The notes under the pieces were generated by a model, which was given only the letters and a program-made list of their open reading frames with translations, had not been told where the DNA came from and made no database searches. The position numbers and the translations under genes are program-made. 64,000 bases of DNA from Luidia sarsii (taxonomy: Eukaryota > Echinodermata > Asteroidea > Paxillosida > Luidiidae): the NCBI GenBank assembly GCA_949987565.1, contig OX465116.1, forward strand, positions 14,724,909 to 14,788,908. Reading direction: 5' to 3'. This document shows, piece by piece, positions 36,421 to 46,849 of the stretch; position 1 is the first letter of the stretch; every line of letters starts with the position of its first letter.

Positions 36421-36715
36421 TCCTGATGACGGCCAGAGCGTACTGGTCGAAACGTCGAGTTACCACTCAGGTTCTTTTCAGAACCAAACATCTTCCTTTA
36501 AGAGACCTGATACATGGTGACACCGCAAACCTTCCTATAGAGTTACCACTCGGGTTCTTTTCAGAACCAAACATCTTCCTTTAAGAGACCTGATACATGG
36601 TGTCACCGCAAACCTTCCTATAGAGTTACCACTCAGGTTCTTTTCAGAACCAAACCTCTTCCTTTAAGAGACCTGATGCATGGTGTCACCGCAAACCTTC
36701 CTATATTTACAGCAA
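36421..36715 (+). repeat. Family H array: CTGATGA/GAAACGTC hairpin plus three 83-bp stem-loop units
   Basis: At 36,422-36,456 CTGATGA, a 7-bp hairpin (CGGCCAG/CTGGTCG), then AAACGTC. GGTTCTTTTCAGAACC follows at 36,470, 36,553 and 36,636, exactly 83 bp apart, each with TTTAAGAGACCTGAT starting about 12 nt after the stem and ACATGGTG(T)CACCGCAAACC-type sequence. No protein-coding signal. Confidence 0.85.
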
Positions 36716-37529
36716 TTGTGTGTGGAATACTTGACTCTGAATTAAAGTGAGAGAGTTTTTGTACGGTGTTCAATGTGGGGGCTTCGTCGATCGATTTAGC
36801 GTTCCGCAACCCTGAGGCAGTTTGGTCTGTACGCATGCGCACTTCCTGCAACTGGTACGCGCCACAGGATCCGAGGGAAAGTCTTGACTAGCCCACAACA
36901 ACCTGTGATTTGGGTGTCAGAGGTCAAGACTGAACAACATTGACCATGCCTCCGTGATTGAACAGACGCACGCACAGACACGCACTGAGCACAAGGTCAC
37001 CCGTGTGGATGTACACATACAGGACATCAGCGTACACTTGCACTACAAACGTGGTACGAAACGCACGACGTAACCAGTAGGCCTAGTACAAGACAAGACT
37101 GGTATGATAATACACGTATTATTCGTATACCAGTACCTACTGTAGGCCTATATGTACATGTGCATTATGAACATGTAGCCACGCCATGGACCGCTCAATG
37201 GTTGCATTTTGTCATCAACAGAGTAAGTGTCCACGAGTACAATATTTTTCAGTGACCTCTAGGCGTCTTGGTGCAGTGTAATACATAGTACATACTGTAC
37301 ATTGTGTACGTGCACTCACAGCTGGTAAACATTAACATGCCTAATCGTGTGCAGTAGATTGCGTGTTGTCACCTCTCTGTCAATCCATTTCAAGTTAAAA
37401 GTTCATACGGGGATCGCACAAATTGGATGCAGCTTTTTCAATTGTTCGGCTTACACTCTATAATAATATGCACATTTTGTGTACAGGTGCACGCGAATCT
37501 GGTGCCTTGTGTGCAAGGAGACCTGATGT

Positions 37530-38690
37530 AATAGGTTGAATAGGTCTCCACATGGAAATGGTAAAGGTGTACTTTAGTATAGGTCTCCAGAGGGAAATTG
37601 TAAAGGTGTATAGGTCTCCAGAGGGAAATTGTAAAGGTGTATAGGTCTCCACAGGGAAATTGTAAAGGTGTATAGGTCTCCACATGGAAATGGTAAAGGT
37701 GTACTTTAGTATAGGTCTCCAAAGGGAAATTGTAAAGGTGTACAGGTCTCCACATGGAAATGGTAAAGGTGTATAGGTCTCCACAGGGAAATTGTAAAGG
37801 TGTATAGGTCTCCACAGGGAAATGGTAAAGGTGTATAGGTCTCCACAGGGAAATGGTAAAGGTGTATAGGTCTCCACAGGGAAAATGTAAAGGTGTATAG
37901 GTCTCCACAAGGAAATTGTAAAGGTGTATAGGTCTCCACAGAAGGTGTATAGGTCTCCACAAGGAAATTGTAAAGGTGTATAGGTCTCCACAGGGAAATG
38001 GTAAAGGTGTATAGGTCTCCACAGGGAAATGGTAAAGGTGTATAGGTCTCCACAGGGAAAATGTAAAGGTGTATATGTCTCCACAAGGAAATTGTAAAGG
38101 TGTATAGGTCTCCACAGGGAAATTGTAAAGGTGTATAGGTCTCCACAGGGAAATTGTAAAGGTGTATAGGTCTCCACAGGGAAGATGTAAAGGTGTATAG
38201 GTCTCCACATGGAAATGGTAAAGGTGTATAGGTCTCCACAGGGAAATTGTAAAGGTGTATAGGTCTCCACATGGAAATGGTAAAGGTGTATAGGTCTCCA
38301 CAAGGAAATTGTAAAGGTGTATAGGTCTCCACAGGGAAATGGTAAAGGTGTATAGGTCTCCACAGGGAAAATGTAAAGGTGTATATGTCTCCACAAGGAA
38401 ATTGTAAAGGTGTATAGGTCTCCACAGGGAAATTGTAAAGGTGTATAGGTCTCCACAGGGAAATTGTAAAGGTGTATAGGTCTCCACAGGGAAGATGTAA
38501 AGGTGTATAGGTCTCCACATGGAAATGGTAAAGGTGTATAGGTCTCCACAGGGAAATTGTAAAGGTGTATAGGTCTCCACATGGAAATGGTAAAGGTGTA
38601 TAGGTCTCCACAAGGAAATTGTAAAGGTGTATAGGTCTCCACAGGGAATTATTGTGAAGGTGTATAGGTCTCCACAAGGTTTTCACGAAA
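37530..38690. repeat. 31-bp minisatellite, about 37 copies
   Basis: Unit ATAGGTCTCCACAGGGAAAT plus TGTAAAGGTGT (31 bp). Variants in the CACAGGG/CACATGG/CACAAGG position and ATTG/ATGG. An exact 310-bp (10-unit) shift links the variant GTATATGTCT at 38,071 and 38,381. Three minus-strand frames of 348-394 residues cross it because 31 is not a multiple of three. I do not call them genes. Confidence 0.92.
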
Positions 38691-39009
38691 CTGGTATTTG
38701 GAAATGACTCAAAAACGGGAAATTTGTGAGGGTAATTAAGAATCTGTCGCAAATAGAAGTGTTACCTAATAAGGGACATACGGTCCAAATTTCTACCCAG
38801 GAAAGTGAATGTGGTTGAAATGGGACCATTTTCAAAGCCATGTCTCCACAAGGATACAGATTCAGGTATGTGTGCTTGTAGACTGCATATGTACACGTAT
38901 ACTTGAACAATCGATGAATTCCCCTTGCACTCCACAGCCTGGATAATATAAATATGTTCAGAATCCATTAATTTGACTTCTTCAATTTGTTTTTCTGTCG
39001 TCACGAAAT

Positions 39010-39200
39010 TGGCTGGGTTAAAAAAAAAATTGTTATCAACGACTGGACATGGTGTAAAGGCACATCTGTGGTACATGGTGCATGAAACTAATTCCTATTT
39101 CAATTATGCAGACGAAAACGTGCGACCTTTTTTTCAGTTGAATTTTTGTAAAATCCGATATTTGATTATTAAACATTGTAACGCCCCCAAAAAATCACAT
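39010..39200. repeat. Family N repeat, copy 1
   Basis: Shares AAATTGTT, ATCAACGACT, GTAAAGG, CATCTGTG and GTAAAATC segments with 39,877-40,050. About 75% similar. Confidence 0.5.
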
Positions 39201-39379
39201 GTGTGCTATTTCATGCATAATGTTGGTTCAAACAACGTACGGATGCTATTCTTTGACGTCGACCAATGTTGTGTTATCTTATTCGAAAAAAATTATAGAA
39301 AACGAACCTGAAGTTACGATGCACAGCTAAAGGGCTGGAAAACGGGTGTAGCCCTCGAAATTGCATGGGTGTTTAAAGT

Positions 39380-39530
39380 CCCAACAAAATCAAACAAATA
39401 GGAAAGACTGACTGGGAACTTTTAAATAAAGCAAAGGAAACTTGTTCTGGACCGGAACTTGAACCAAAGACCTCTGGTTTTGCGTGGCTTTAAGTACGGA
39501 AACGCATATATTCGCGCTAGAATTCCATGA
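39380..39530 (-). repeat. tRNA-derived SINE copy (minus)
   Basis: Minus strand carries GGTTCAAGTTCC (box B, 39,454-39,465) preceded by CGCAAAACCAGAGGTCTTTG and followed by AAGTTCCCAGTCAGTC tail sequence, as at 13,780 and 50,740. Confidence 0.6.
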
Positions 39531-39542
39531 ATTTTCTCTATT

Positions 39543-39855
39543 AGAGAAGGCCACCATCTAAGGGCTGGATAGCTCAATGGTTGAATGCTTCTGACTGGCG
39601 CCCCCACCCCAGCAAAGACTATTTGACTATTTGGGAAGGCCACCATCTAAGGGCTGGATAGCTCAATGGTTGAATACTTCTGACTAGTGCCCCCACCCCA
39701 GCAAAGACTATGTGACTAGTTGGGAAGGCCACCATCTAAGGGCTGGATAGCTCAATGGCTAAATGCTTCTGACTGGCGCCCCCACCCCAGCAAAGACTAT
39801 TTGACTAGTTGGGAGGGCCACCATCTAAGGGCTGGATAGCTCAATGGCTCGATTT
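39543..39855 (+). repeat. 89-bp tandem array of tRNA 5'-half units (plus orientation)
   Basis: Four starts of GGCCACCATCTAAGGGCTGG at an 89-bp period. Each unit has TAGCTCAATGG (box A-like) but no box B. Inverse of the array at 41,644-42,122. Confidence 0.85.
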
Positions 39856-39876
39856 GTTTTGGGTTTGGTTTTTCAA

Positions 39877-40050
39877 AATAAAATTGTTTTTATCAATGAC
39901 TCCACATGCTGTAAAGCCCCATCTGTGACGCATTAACCAAGTCCGATTTTAATTACTGCGACAAAAAAGCGCCCTTTTCGTTTGTTTAATTATGTGTAAA
40001 ATCTGACAGTTGTCTATTACTAGACACTAATCACGCCTGATAGTAAAAAA
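39877..40050. repeat. Family N repeat, copy 2
   Basis: See 39,010. Contains AAGCCCCATCTGTGACGCAT and GTGTAAAATCTGACAG. Confidence 0.5.
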
Positions 40051-41640
40051 CATTTTTTTTGTCATTACAGAGGTCATTAAACCTACGAAGACGTTATTTT
40101 TCCTCCGAGCCGACATTTGTGAGAAGACTACCTTTACTGTATATCCTGTGTATCGTGGGGGGCCAGTTTTCGACGCTACACGTTTTCGACGCTTAGCCTT
40201 CTAACTCACATCATCACGCGATGAAAACAACTCCGTATAACGATCTCAGACTTCGTATCTTCCGGTTTGTTTCCTGCTCTTTGTCCGTCACCGAAAATGT
40301 GTAAAAATAAGGCTCTTCCGGTAGGCCAAACTCGTGTGATTCAAAACGTTGCTGTTTTGGGGTCTTTTTTCCTAGGTACAAAATTGGCAGTTGCTTCGTA
40401 GCTACAGTTTTCTTTATTGTTGGTCCAAAAATATCTGAGTGTACCATGACAAACCCCAACATACGTAGAAAAAAATATATCACGCAAATTGAGGCAGCCC
40501 GGTCTGGGTAAAAACTATGGAGGTTCCTAAAGGGCGTCTCGCTTATATAATTTTTTTAAAATTATTTTTTAAAGGCATAAAGGAATATGGCCAAATTAAT
40601 AGGCTTAAAAAAAATGAAAAAAATAAAGGGCAGCTAGAGAAAGTACAAAGAAGGAGGAAATGTGTCTCTGGAGTGACATTGGGAAAGGTCATAACTGAAA
40701 AGGCAGTGAGAAAGAGGATTGTGGAGTTTTTATAAAGAAGAAGATAAGAAAATAAGAAGAAGACATCAACCTGATAAAAAATACAAGCCCACCAAAAGGG
40801 CAAAGAAAACAGAATCTGCGTCCATGGCTGAATCACAATAAGCTTGGACCAAGCCGAACAATCACATCCTGCCTCGATGTATCTTCTGATGTGGAAATTA
40901 ACAAGGATGAGACATGCACATGTGTCACTCATAGATACCGCCCTACCGTATTTCACCTCTATGGTTTACTTGAAGATCCAAATTCAAAAAAGTTAAAAGA
41001 TATCTTTCAGATTAATGAACTTCTTTTCACATTTTAAGAAAATTATTCTCAATTTGAATTATTCAATATGGTGATTAAAATTATTTCCTTATTATTATGA
41101 GGACAGTTTTGATGATTTGGAAAGGTTTGGGAATGGAGAGAATAGGTGATAACAAAAAGTCAATCCAACTTCCCCAACTCAAAGTGGATCAGGGCAATGG
41201 GACAACAATTTATTAATGCAAACCAATAAGTTTTAAGCATAAATTATGAATGTTTTGAGGAAAGTGTTAGAAGCAGTGTCGAAAAAATAACCCGAAAGAT
41301 GAACAACAAAAAAACATACAGGGAAAAATGTTACAGTGCTACACAGCATTTGAGTTATTTTAAGAATTTATTTTGCGTTTGGCTGCACTGGGACACCTTA
41401 CTAAACACCACCGTGTGCACCAACCAAACTGGGTAATCTTACGGAAGTGACAGGCTTGATCAACATTCTCCATGATTATTCTAATAGTCTGTGGTGTGGA
41501 AAGAGTGACTGAGACCTATTTTAGTGTGATACTTTCGTTCACATCGGTCAGCTTGTAGAAAAGGCCTTATATCGTCGAAAACCGGTCACTGGATGAAATG
41601 TGGATTTTTAAACCCCCAATTCTTCCGAATTCTTCTGAGC
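40051..41640. other. Intergenic stretch between inverted arrays, nothing recognised
   Basis: AT-rich. A basic 72-residue open frame (40,517-40,735, Lys/Arg-rich) has no recognised family and is not called as a gene. Confidence 0.45.
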
Positions 41641-41643
41641 TTT

Positions 41644-42122
41644 CCAGCCCTTAGATGGTGGCCTTCCCAAATAGTCAACTAGTCTTTGCTGGGGTGGGGG
41701 CACCAGTCAGAACCATTCAACCATTGAGCTAACCAGCCCTTAGATGGTGGCCTTCCCAAATAGTCAACTAGTCTTTGCCAGGGTGGGGGCACCAGTCAGA
41801 AGCATTTAACCTTTGAGCTGTCCAGCCCTTAGATGGCGGCCTTCCCAAATAGTCAACTAGTCTTTGCCAGGGTGGGGGCACCAGTCAGAAGCATTCAACC
41901 ATTGAGCGATCCAGCCCTTAGATGATGGCCTTCCCAAATAGTCAACTAGTCTTTGCCAGGGTGGGGGCGCCAGTCAAAAGCATTCAACCATTGAGCTATC
42001 CAGCCCTTAGATGGTGGCCTTCCCAAAAAGTCAACTAGTCTTTGCCAGGGTGGGGGCACCAGTCAGAATCATTCAACCATCTGAGCTATCCAGCCCTTAG
42101 ATGGCAGCCTTCCCAAAAAGTC
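41644..42122 (-). repeat. 89-bp tandem array of tRNA 5'-half units (minus orientation)
   Basis: CCAGCCCTTAGATG at 41,644, 41,733, 41,822, 41,911, 42,000 and 42,090. The period is 89 bp, with one 90-bp step caused by an inserted base. It ends 44 bp before the putative acceptor of the DUF229 first coding exon. Confidence 0.9.
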
Positions 42123-42177
42123 AAAATTAGTTTGTGATTGGTTTGTTTATTATTGATTATTATGCAGCTAGTGGAGC

Positions 42178-44103
42178 ATGATGGAGACGGTCAATGCATG
42201 CCGGCTAGTCTGGTTCCGCCGGGGCAATGCTGTCAAGATCGCGTTTTGTCTGGCGACCCTTCTAGCCTCGCTTATCGTACTGATACTCTGGCACACGGCG
42301 GACAACCTGCATCCACGGAGTGCCCACCCGGGACCTCCCGTCATCAGCGACCAGCGGACATCAGCCGGCGCGAACTGGAGGGCCCTCGCCGGTGGGGACC
42401 AAAGCCTAGACGTCCACGCCACCCGCTCGGACAGCCCGGAGCAGCGTGAGCTCCGGAAGGAAGCGGTCCTCTTGCGCCAACTCAACTTGACCGGGGCTGC
42501 GGCTCGCCTCGGCCGCCCCGCCCGGGCCAACTTTTCAGACGCCGCCGGGCGGGGTCGGAGGAGGTATCTCTCCCGAGCTCACATCAGGCGTGTCCTGGAA
42601 CGGAGGACGCTGGACGCTCGGGCCACGCGGCCGGAGGAGGACAGCTCCTGCCGCCTGCCCGACCTCAGTCCGTTCGACGAGTCCATCAAGGGTCTCCTCA
42701 GGCCGGCCGGGACTCTGGACTGCGAAGGCACCATGAGGACGGACGTCAAGGACGGTCGCCTGGTGCTGCTGAAGTCGGCCGTCGGCGAATTCCGGGGCGG
42801 GCACTGCTTCGCGTCGTCCGTCCGGCGAGCCGGCCGTGCCTCCACCGGCATCAAGTTGTCGACCCCCGTCCGGTTGAGAGTAGACGAGACTCGGAACAGA
42901 CTGCCGGGAGGGGATGTCCTGCTGACGACGAGCGCCTTGACCGACGACTTCACCGCGGTTGCGTGTCTGGATGCACGCAGCCAACTGAGCGAGGCGGAGT
43001 TGAAGAGAGCCTTCGACAGTGGCCAGACTCTGGCGGCCTTCCGTCGCGATCACCCCCGACTCTTCGACGTGCACGCCCGGGTCGTCCCCCGACCGGGCGC
43101 GCTGCGCCGGTCGGAGGGGGAGGCAAGGCGGCCGTCGCCGCCGCCGTCGGACGCCGGCCTGGGCTTGAACGTGGTCGTGCTCGTCCTGGCGTCCGCTTCC
43201 AGGATGGCCTTCCTGCGCCGGCTTCCGTCGACCCAGGAAGCCCTGCGGGATCTGGACAGCCGCCCGATGGAAGGATACAGTGCGGTCGCCGGGGACGACA
43301 GCGCGGGGGCGACCCCGGTGCTCACGGGGCGGACTCGGCCGGGGGAACCGCTGGCGGCCGATCGGAGAAGGCACGCCGGCTCCGCCCCGGCGATCTGGGC
43401 GGAGTTCGCCGGGCGCGGCTACGCGACCCTGCTGGCGCTGGACTCCGGGAGCGGCGTGGATGCGGAACTGGGAGGCGTTGGCCTCCAGCCTCCGGAACAC
43501 CGCTTGGAGCATCTCTGGATGACGTTCGCCCAGCGGACGAGGAACCACTGTCTCGGCCCCACGCCCGTCCACAACGTGGTGCTAGACTACCTGAAGGACT
43601 TCATGGTCAAGTACAAGGATAGGCCCCACTTCGCCTTCTCGCTCCTCTCCGACCTGACGCACCGCGACGCCAGCAATCTGGAGTTGATGGACTCTGACCT
43701 GACCTGGTTTCTCAGCCACTCTCTGAGTATGGGCCTGCTCAACAACACCGCTCTCTTTCTGCTCGGTGGTCCCGGATCGCCACGCTCACCACTGAGTGGA
43801 ACCCTCCAGGGGAAACTGGAAGAGCGCCTGCCACTGATGTACGTCACTCTGCCAAGATGGTTCTCCGAACGGCACCCCGATCTCGCCAGAAACCTGGCGA
43901 GGAACAGGAAGAGGCTGGTCACGCCGTTCGATGTCCACGAAACACTGCGGGACGTGCTCCAGCACGAGCCGACTTCCGAGCGCGGGAACCGGCGTGGTCT
44001 GAGTCTGTTCGGCGAGATACCTCGGAAGAGAACCTGTGACGACGCCCACATTCCTCCACACCTCTGCACCTGTTTGACCTGGGAGCCGGTGAATCTACAG
44101 AAG
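42178..44103 (+). CDS. DUF229 protein, exon 1 (642 codons)
   Basis: Start: ATG at 42,178, directly followed by a second ATG. An in-frame TAG at 42,169-42,171 bounds it. An AG at 42,165-42,166 suggests an upstream 5' UTR exon. Residues 19-38 form the membrane anchor, a low-complexity Arg/Ala/Pro-rich stem follows, and C158 begins the conserved head. At 338-342 the usual DSxSR-type motif is ASASR, so the metal-binding Asp is missing. At about 530-533 the usual (S)DHG motif is GGPG, losing Asp and His. H495 in the LTH segment is kept. The donor is AAG|GTAAAA. The very GC-rich exon contrasts with AT-rich surroundings. Large frames in other registers are shadows. Confidence 0.9.
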
Positions 44104-46119
44104 GTAAAATGACCGTCAATGTCACTCCGTGCGTGTTCAGGTCTTCAGGTCAAACAAACTTTCGAACAGTCTTGAAAAATGGCAACGACAACTTTAACTG
44201 GACAGGGACTTGAACCCAGGAGTTCATGACCTCAGGTCCTGCGCATGCGTACCAGCGCTCCGACCGCCTGTACTGGAGAGGGCACGCAAAACCAGAGGTC
44301 TCGGGACTTGGGTCCCGAGACTTGGGTCCCGAAACTTGGGTCCCGAGACTTGGGTCCCGAGACTTGGTTCCCGAGACTTGGGTCCCGAGACTTGGGTCCC
44401 GAGACTTGGGTCCCGAGACTTGGGTCCCGAGACTTGGGTCCCGAGACTTGGGTCCCGAGACTTGGTTCCCGAGACTTGGGTCCCGAGACTTGGGTCCCGA
44501 GACTTGGGTCCCGAGACTTGGGTCCCGAGACTTGGGTCCCGAGACTTGGGTCCCGAGACTTGGGTCCCGAGACTTGGGTCCCGAGACTTGGGTCCCGAGA
44601 CTTGGTTCCCGAGACTTGGTTCCCGAGACTTGGTTCCCGAGACTTGGTTCCCGAGACTTGGTTCCCGAGACTTGGGTCCCGAGACTTGGGTCCCGAGACT
44701 TGGGTCCCGAGACTTGGTTCCCGAGACTTGGGTCCCGAGACTTGGTTCCCGAGACTTGGTTCCCGAGACTTGGGTCCCGAGACTTGGTTCCCGAGACTTG
44801 GGTCCCGAGACTTGGGTCCCGAGACTTGGGTCCCGAGACTTGGTTCCCGAGACTTGGGTCCCGAGACTTGGGTCCCGAGACTTGGGTCCCGAGACTTGGG
44901 TCCCGAGACTTGGTTCCCGAGACTTGGGTCCCGAGACTTGGGTCCCGAGACTTGGGTCCCGAGACTTGGGTCCCGAGACTTGGTTCCCGAGACTTGGGTC
45001 CCGAGACAGTCAATGCTTCCCTCCCCATTTTTCGAAATTGCGTTGTCTTTCAACTAAAAGCGTTTCTCCATGATCAGTGTAATCCCTTGCATTTCTTTTG
45101 TTTTGAATACTTTTCGGGGATAAATTGAAGCTTTTTACTTCCCTTTAACAGACAGCTCAAGTAGGGGGCGCCCTGGTGCGTAACATCAACGCCATGACGG
45201 AGACTGACAGGAACGAGTGCGCAGAACTCAGCCTCAGTCTGGTGCTGTACGCCGACAGACTGGTCCCCGACCCAAAGGTACAGCAGGCCTCAGACTGTAA
45301 TACTTTCCAAGAGTGCATTTAAGAATAAGCCGTCTGTCAATCGCCCCGTCATTTCGTGCTCGGGGAATCGCAAAAGAAATCAGAAAATTAATGCACCCGT
45401 GTAAGACAGCCAACAAGCAGCCATTTTATAATCATCTCATGCGCACGCATGAAGTCATGGCTACGGCTGTTACATGTATAGTCGTCAAATCGAATGAATT
45501 GAGCATGGCACAGTCGTTGGCACATCATCCTCGTCCAATAATGTACAGTTCGTTAGAACGTGTGAAGGACGAGTCATAAGTTTGGTGAAATCAGTCTCAG
45601 GAAACGTCATAATTATCGATCTTACAGTCAGGACACGTCCTAAGTTCTAAGATGGGTCTTAAACTAAGACGAGTACCTTGAAATTGGCTGCATGTGCTAT
45701 ACGTCAGGCCCTCTACATTCCGGGTAACTTCTCACATGTCAGGGAAGGGGTCTAAAGCTTATTGGAATCAGGGTTTGGGTAAACGGAATGACATCCCTTC
45801 TCTTATCTCCACCGCGAAGGTTCTGCGCCACGTCAACACGGACGGTCCCACCACGCGACCCGCGTCGTTCAGCACACGGCCCGGTGTATTGAGCACGGAG
45901 CTTCCCACCCTCTACCGTGTCGCAGTGGTGACTACCCCGGGTGACGCGCTGTTCCAGGGCACCGTGAAGGTGCTAGCGCCGACTAAAGGCCCCTACTTGG
46001 CCTACCAGTTCACCAACGAGGTCGGCAGGATGGGCGGCCCTTCCGGGAATTGGAAGGGGAGCTGCCTGGGGACCTTGAGTCCTAGCGTCAAGCCACTCTG
46101 CCATTGCAAGAAAGCCTAA
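42178..46119 (+). CDS. DUF229-family type II membrane protein, three coding exons
   Basis: Joining 42,178-44,103, 45,152-45,277 and 45,820-46,119 (all phase 0) gives about 783 residues. DUF229 proteins have an alkaline-phosphatase/sulfatase-like fold and are expanded in nematodes and some invertebrates. Their substrates are largely unknown. Conserved landmarks: RxLPST after the first strand, GxTPVLTG-like block, IWAEFAGRGYAT, LxDYLKDFMVKYKDRPHFAFSL, LQGKLEERLPL, TPFDVHETLRDVL, SLFGEIPRKRTC and a C-terminal Cys-rich part. A short cytosolic N-terminus and hydrophobic residues 19-38 predict a signal anchor, so the bulk is lumenal or extracellular. Key catalytic motifs are altered (see exon 1), so enzyme activity is doubtful. 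Confidence 0.88.
44140..44290 (-). repeat. tRNA-derived SINE copy (minus) in intron 1
   Basis: Minus strand has AGCGCTGGTACGCATGCGCA, GGGTTCAAGTCCCTGTCCAG (box B GGTTCAAGTCC at 44,207-44,217) and TTAAAGTTGTC tail. Confidence 0.65.
44300..45007. repeat. 14-bp minisatellite, about 50 copies, in DUF229 intron 1
   Basis: Unit TCCCGAGACTTGGG with a frequent TCCCGAGACTTGGT variant. The period is strictly 14 bp over 700 bp. It lies wholly in the intron between 44,104 and 45,151. It keeps five or more frames open for 270-300 residues on both strands because no register of the unit contains a stop. It begins inside what looks like a SINE fragment (GCAAAACCAGAGGTCTCGGG). Confidence 0.95.
45152..45277 (+). 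CDS. DUF229 protein, exon 2 (42 codons)
   Basis: Acceptor CCCTTTAACAG|ACAG, donor CCAAAG|GTACAG. It encodes TAQVGGALVRNINAMTETD, then NECAELSLSLVLYADRLVP. This fits the DUF229 C-terminal lobe, where an N-[IL]-N element and a Cys-x-x-L stretch are usual. Phase 0 at both ends, so the exon is exactly 126 nt. Confidence 0.8.
45820..46119 (+). CDS. DUF229 protein, exon 3 (99 codons plus stop)
   Basis: Acceptor CCACCGCGAAG|GTT after a pyrimidine-rich stretch. It encodes a segment with LYRVAVVTTPGDALFQGTV, resembling the Y-x-V-x-x-x-T-x-P-x-A-x-F-E block of DUF229 proteins. It then has GNWKGSCLG and PLCHCKKA before TAA, matching the family's C-terminal Cys pair region. The open frame extends upstream to 45,694, but that part is intron by conservation. 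The acceptor choice rests on frame and family fit. Confidence 0.78.
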   Translation, partial: VLRHVNTDGPTTRPASFSTRPGVLSTELPTLYRVAVVTTPGDALFQGTVKVLAPTKGPYLAYQFTNEVGRMGGPSGNWKGSCLGTLSPSVKPLCHCKKA

Positions 46120-46179
46120 AGAGAAAAGGTCAGTACCTCACGAAGAACGCACACAGAGGAATGGCATCCTATCCTTGAT

Positions 46180-46470
46180 GTCACTCACTTACACACTCGC
46201 TCACTCTCTCTTACTCCCTGCTCACTCGATCAGTCAATCACTTACTCACCCACCCACTCACTCAATCAATCAGTCAATCACTCCCATACTTACAGACGCA
46301 CTCAATCAGTCAATCACTCTCTTACTCACCCACTCACTCACTCAATCAGTCAATCACTCTCTTACTCACCCACTCACTCACTCAATCAGTCAATCACTCT
46401 CTTACTCACCCACTCACCCACTCAATCAGCCAATCACTCCCTTACTCACCACTCACTCACTCATCTACGT
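46180..46470. repeat. 40-bp minisatellite of CACTC/CAATCA units
   Basis: Unit of about 40 bp containing CACTCACTCAATCAGTCAAT and CTCTTACTCACC, four to five copies, shortly after the DUF229 stop codon, possibly in its 3' UTR. Confidence 0.8.
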
Positions 46471-46849
46471 CGACCGCGCAGAGCTGACATCATCATGAAA
46501 AATCGGCAGAGCTATCTTTTCTTAAGTCGTGTATACGAGTTGCATTGCCGTACGCACGACTTCTGTCTTGTTACGTCGTAGCGTAGCAATTCTTGTAGCA
46601 AGTTCTTCTTAATGTGGGGATTCGGTCTTATCCTTGGACACCCTGGAGCATGCCTTGTGTGTTCACTGCCAGTGTATAGTTGATGCAACTACGCGAGGAA
46701 AAATAGGCCTCACCACACATGCACTTTAATTCTACACACTATACTGGATTTTTTAATTATTATTTGTCCCTTGGTTCAATGCATAATTATTATTTGTTGT
46801 ATAATCTTTCATATTCTTTTATCCTCTTTGTAATTATTTAACGGTTCTC

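Noticed and set aside
37438..38752. Minus-strand frames of 348-394 residues with a periodic HLYNFPVETYTPL-like pattern
   Set aside because: They are a 31-bp minisatellite read in three registers. No start context, domain or splice support.
40517..40735. Basic 72-residue open frame
   Set aside because: Lys-rich because of A-rich DNA. No family or start context recognised.
42963..43622. Second plus-strand frame (219 residues) and minus frame (345 residues) over the DUF229 exon
   Set aside because: Shadows of a GC-rich exon. The 42,178 frame alone shows family conservation.
44210..45128. Long overlapping open frames (270-300 residues) in several registers on both strands
   Set aside because: All are produced by the 14-bp tandem repeat lacking stop codons, in an intron. 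Several registers cannot all be genes.
45694..45819. Upstream part of the frame ending at 46,119
   Set aside because: Contains a family A fragment (CGTCAGGCCCTCTA) and precedes a fitting acceptor, so it is intron.
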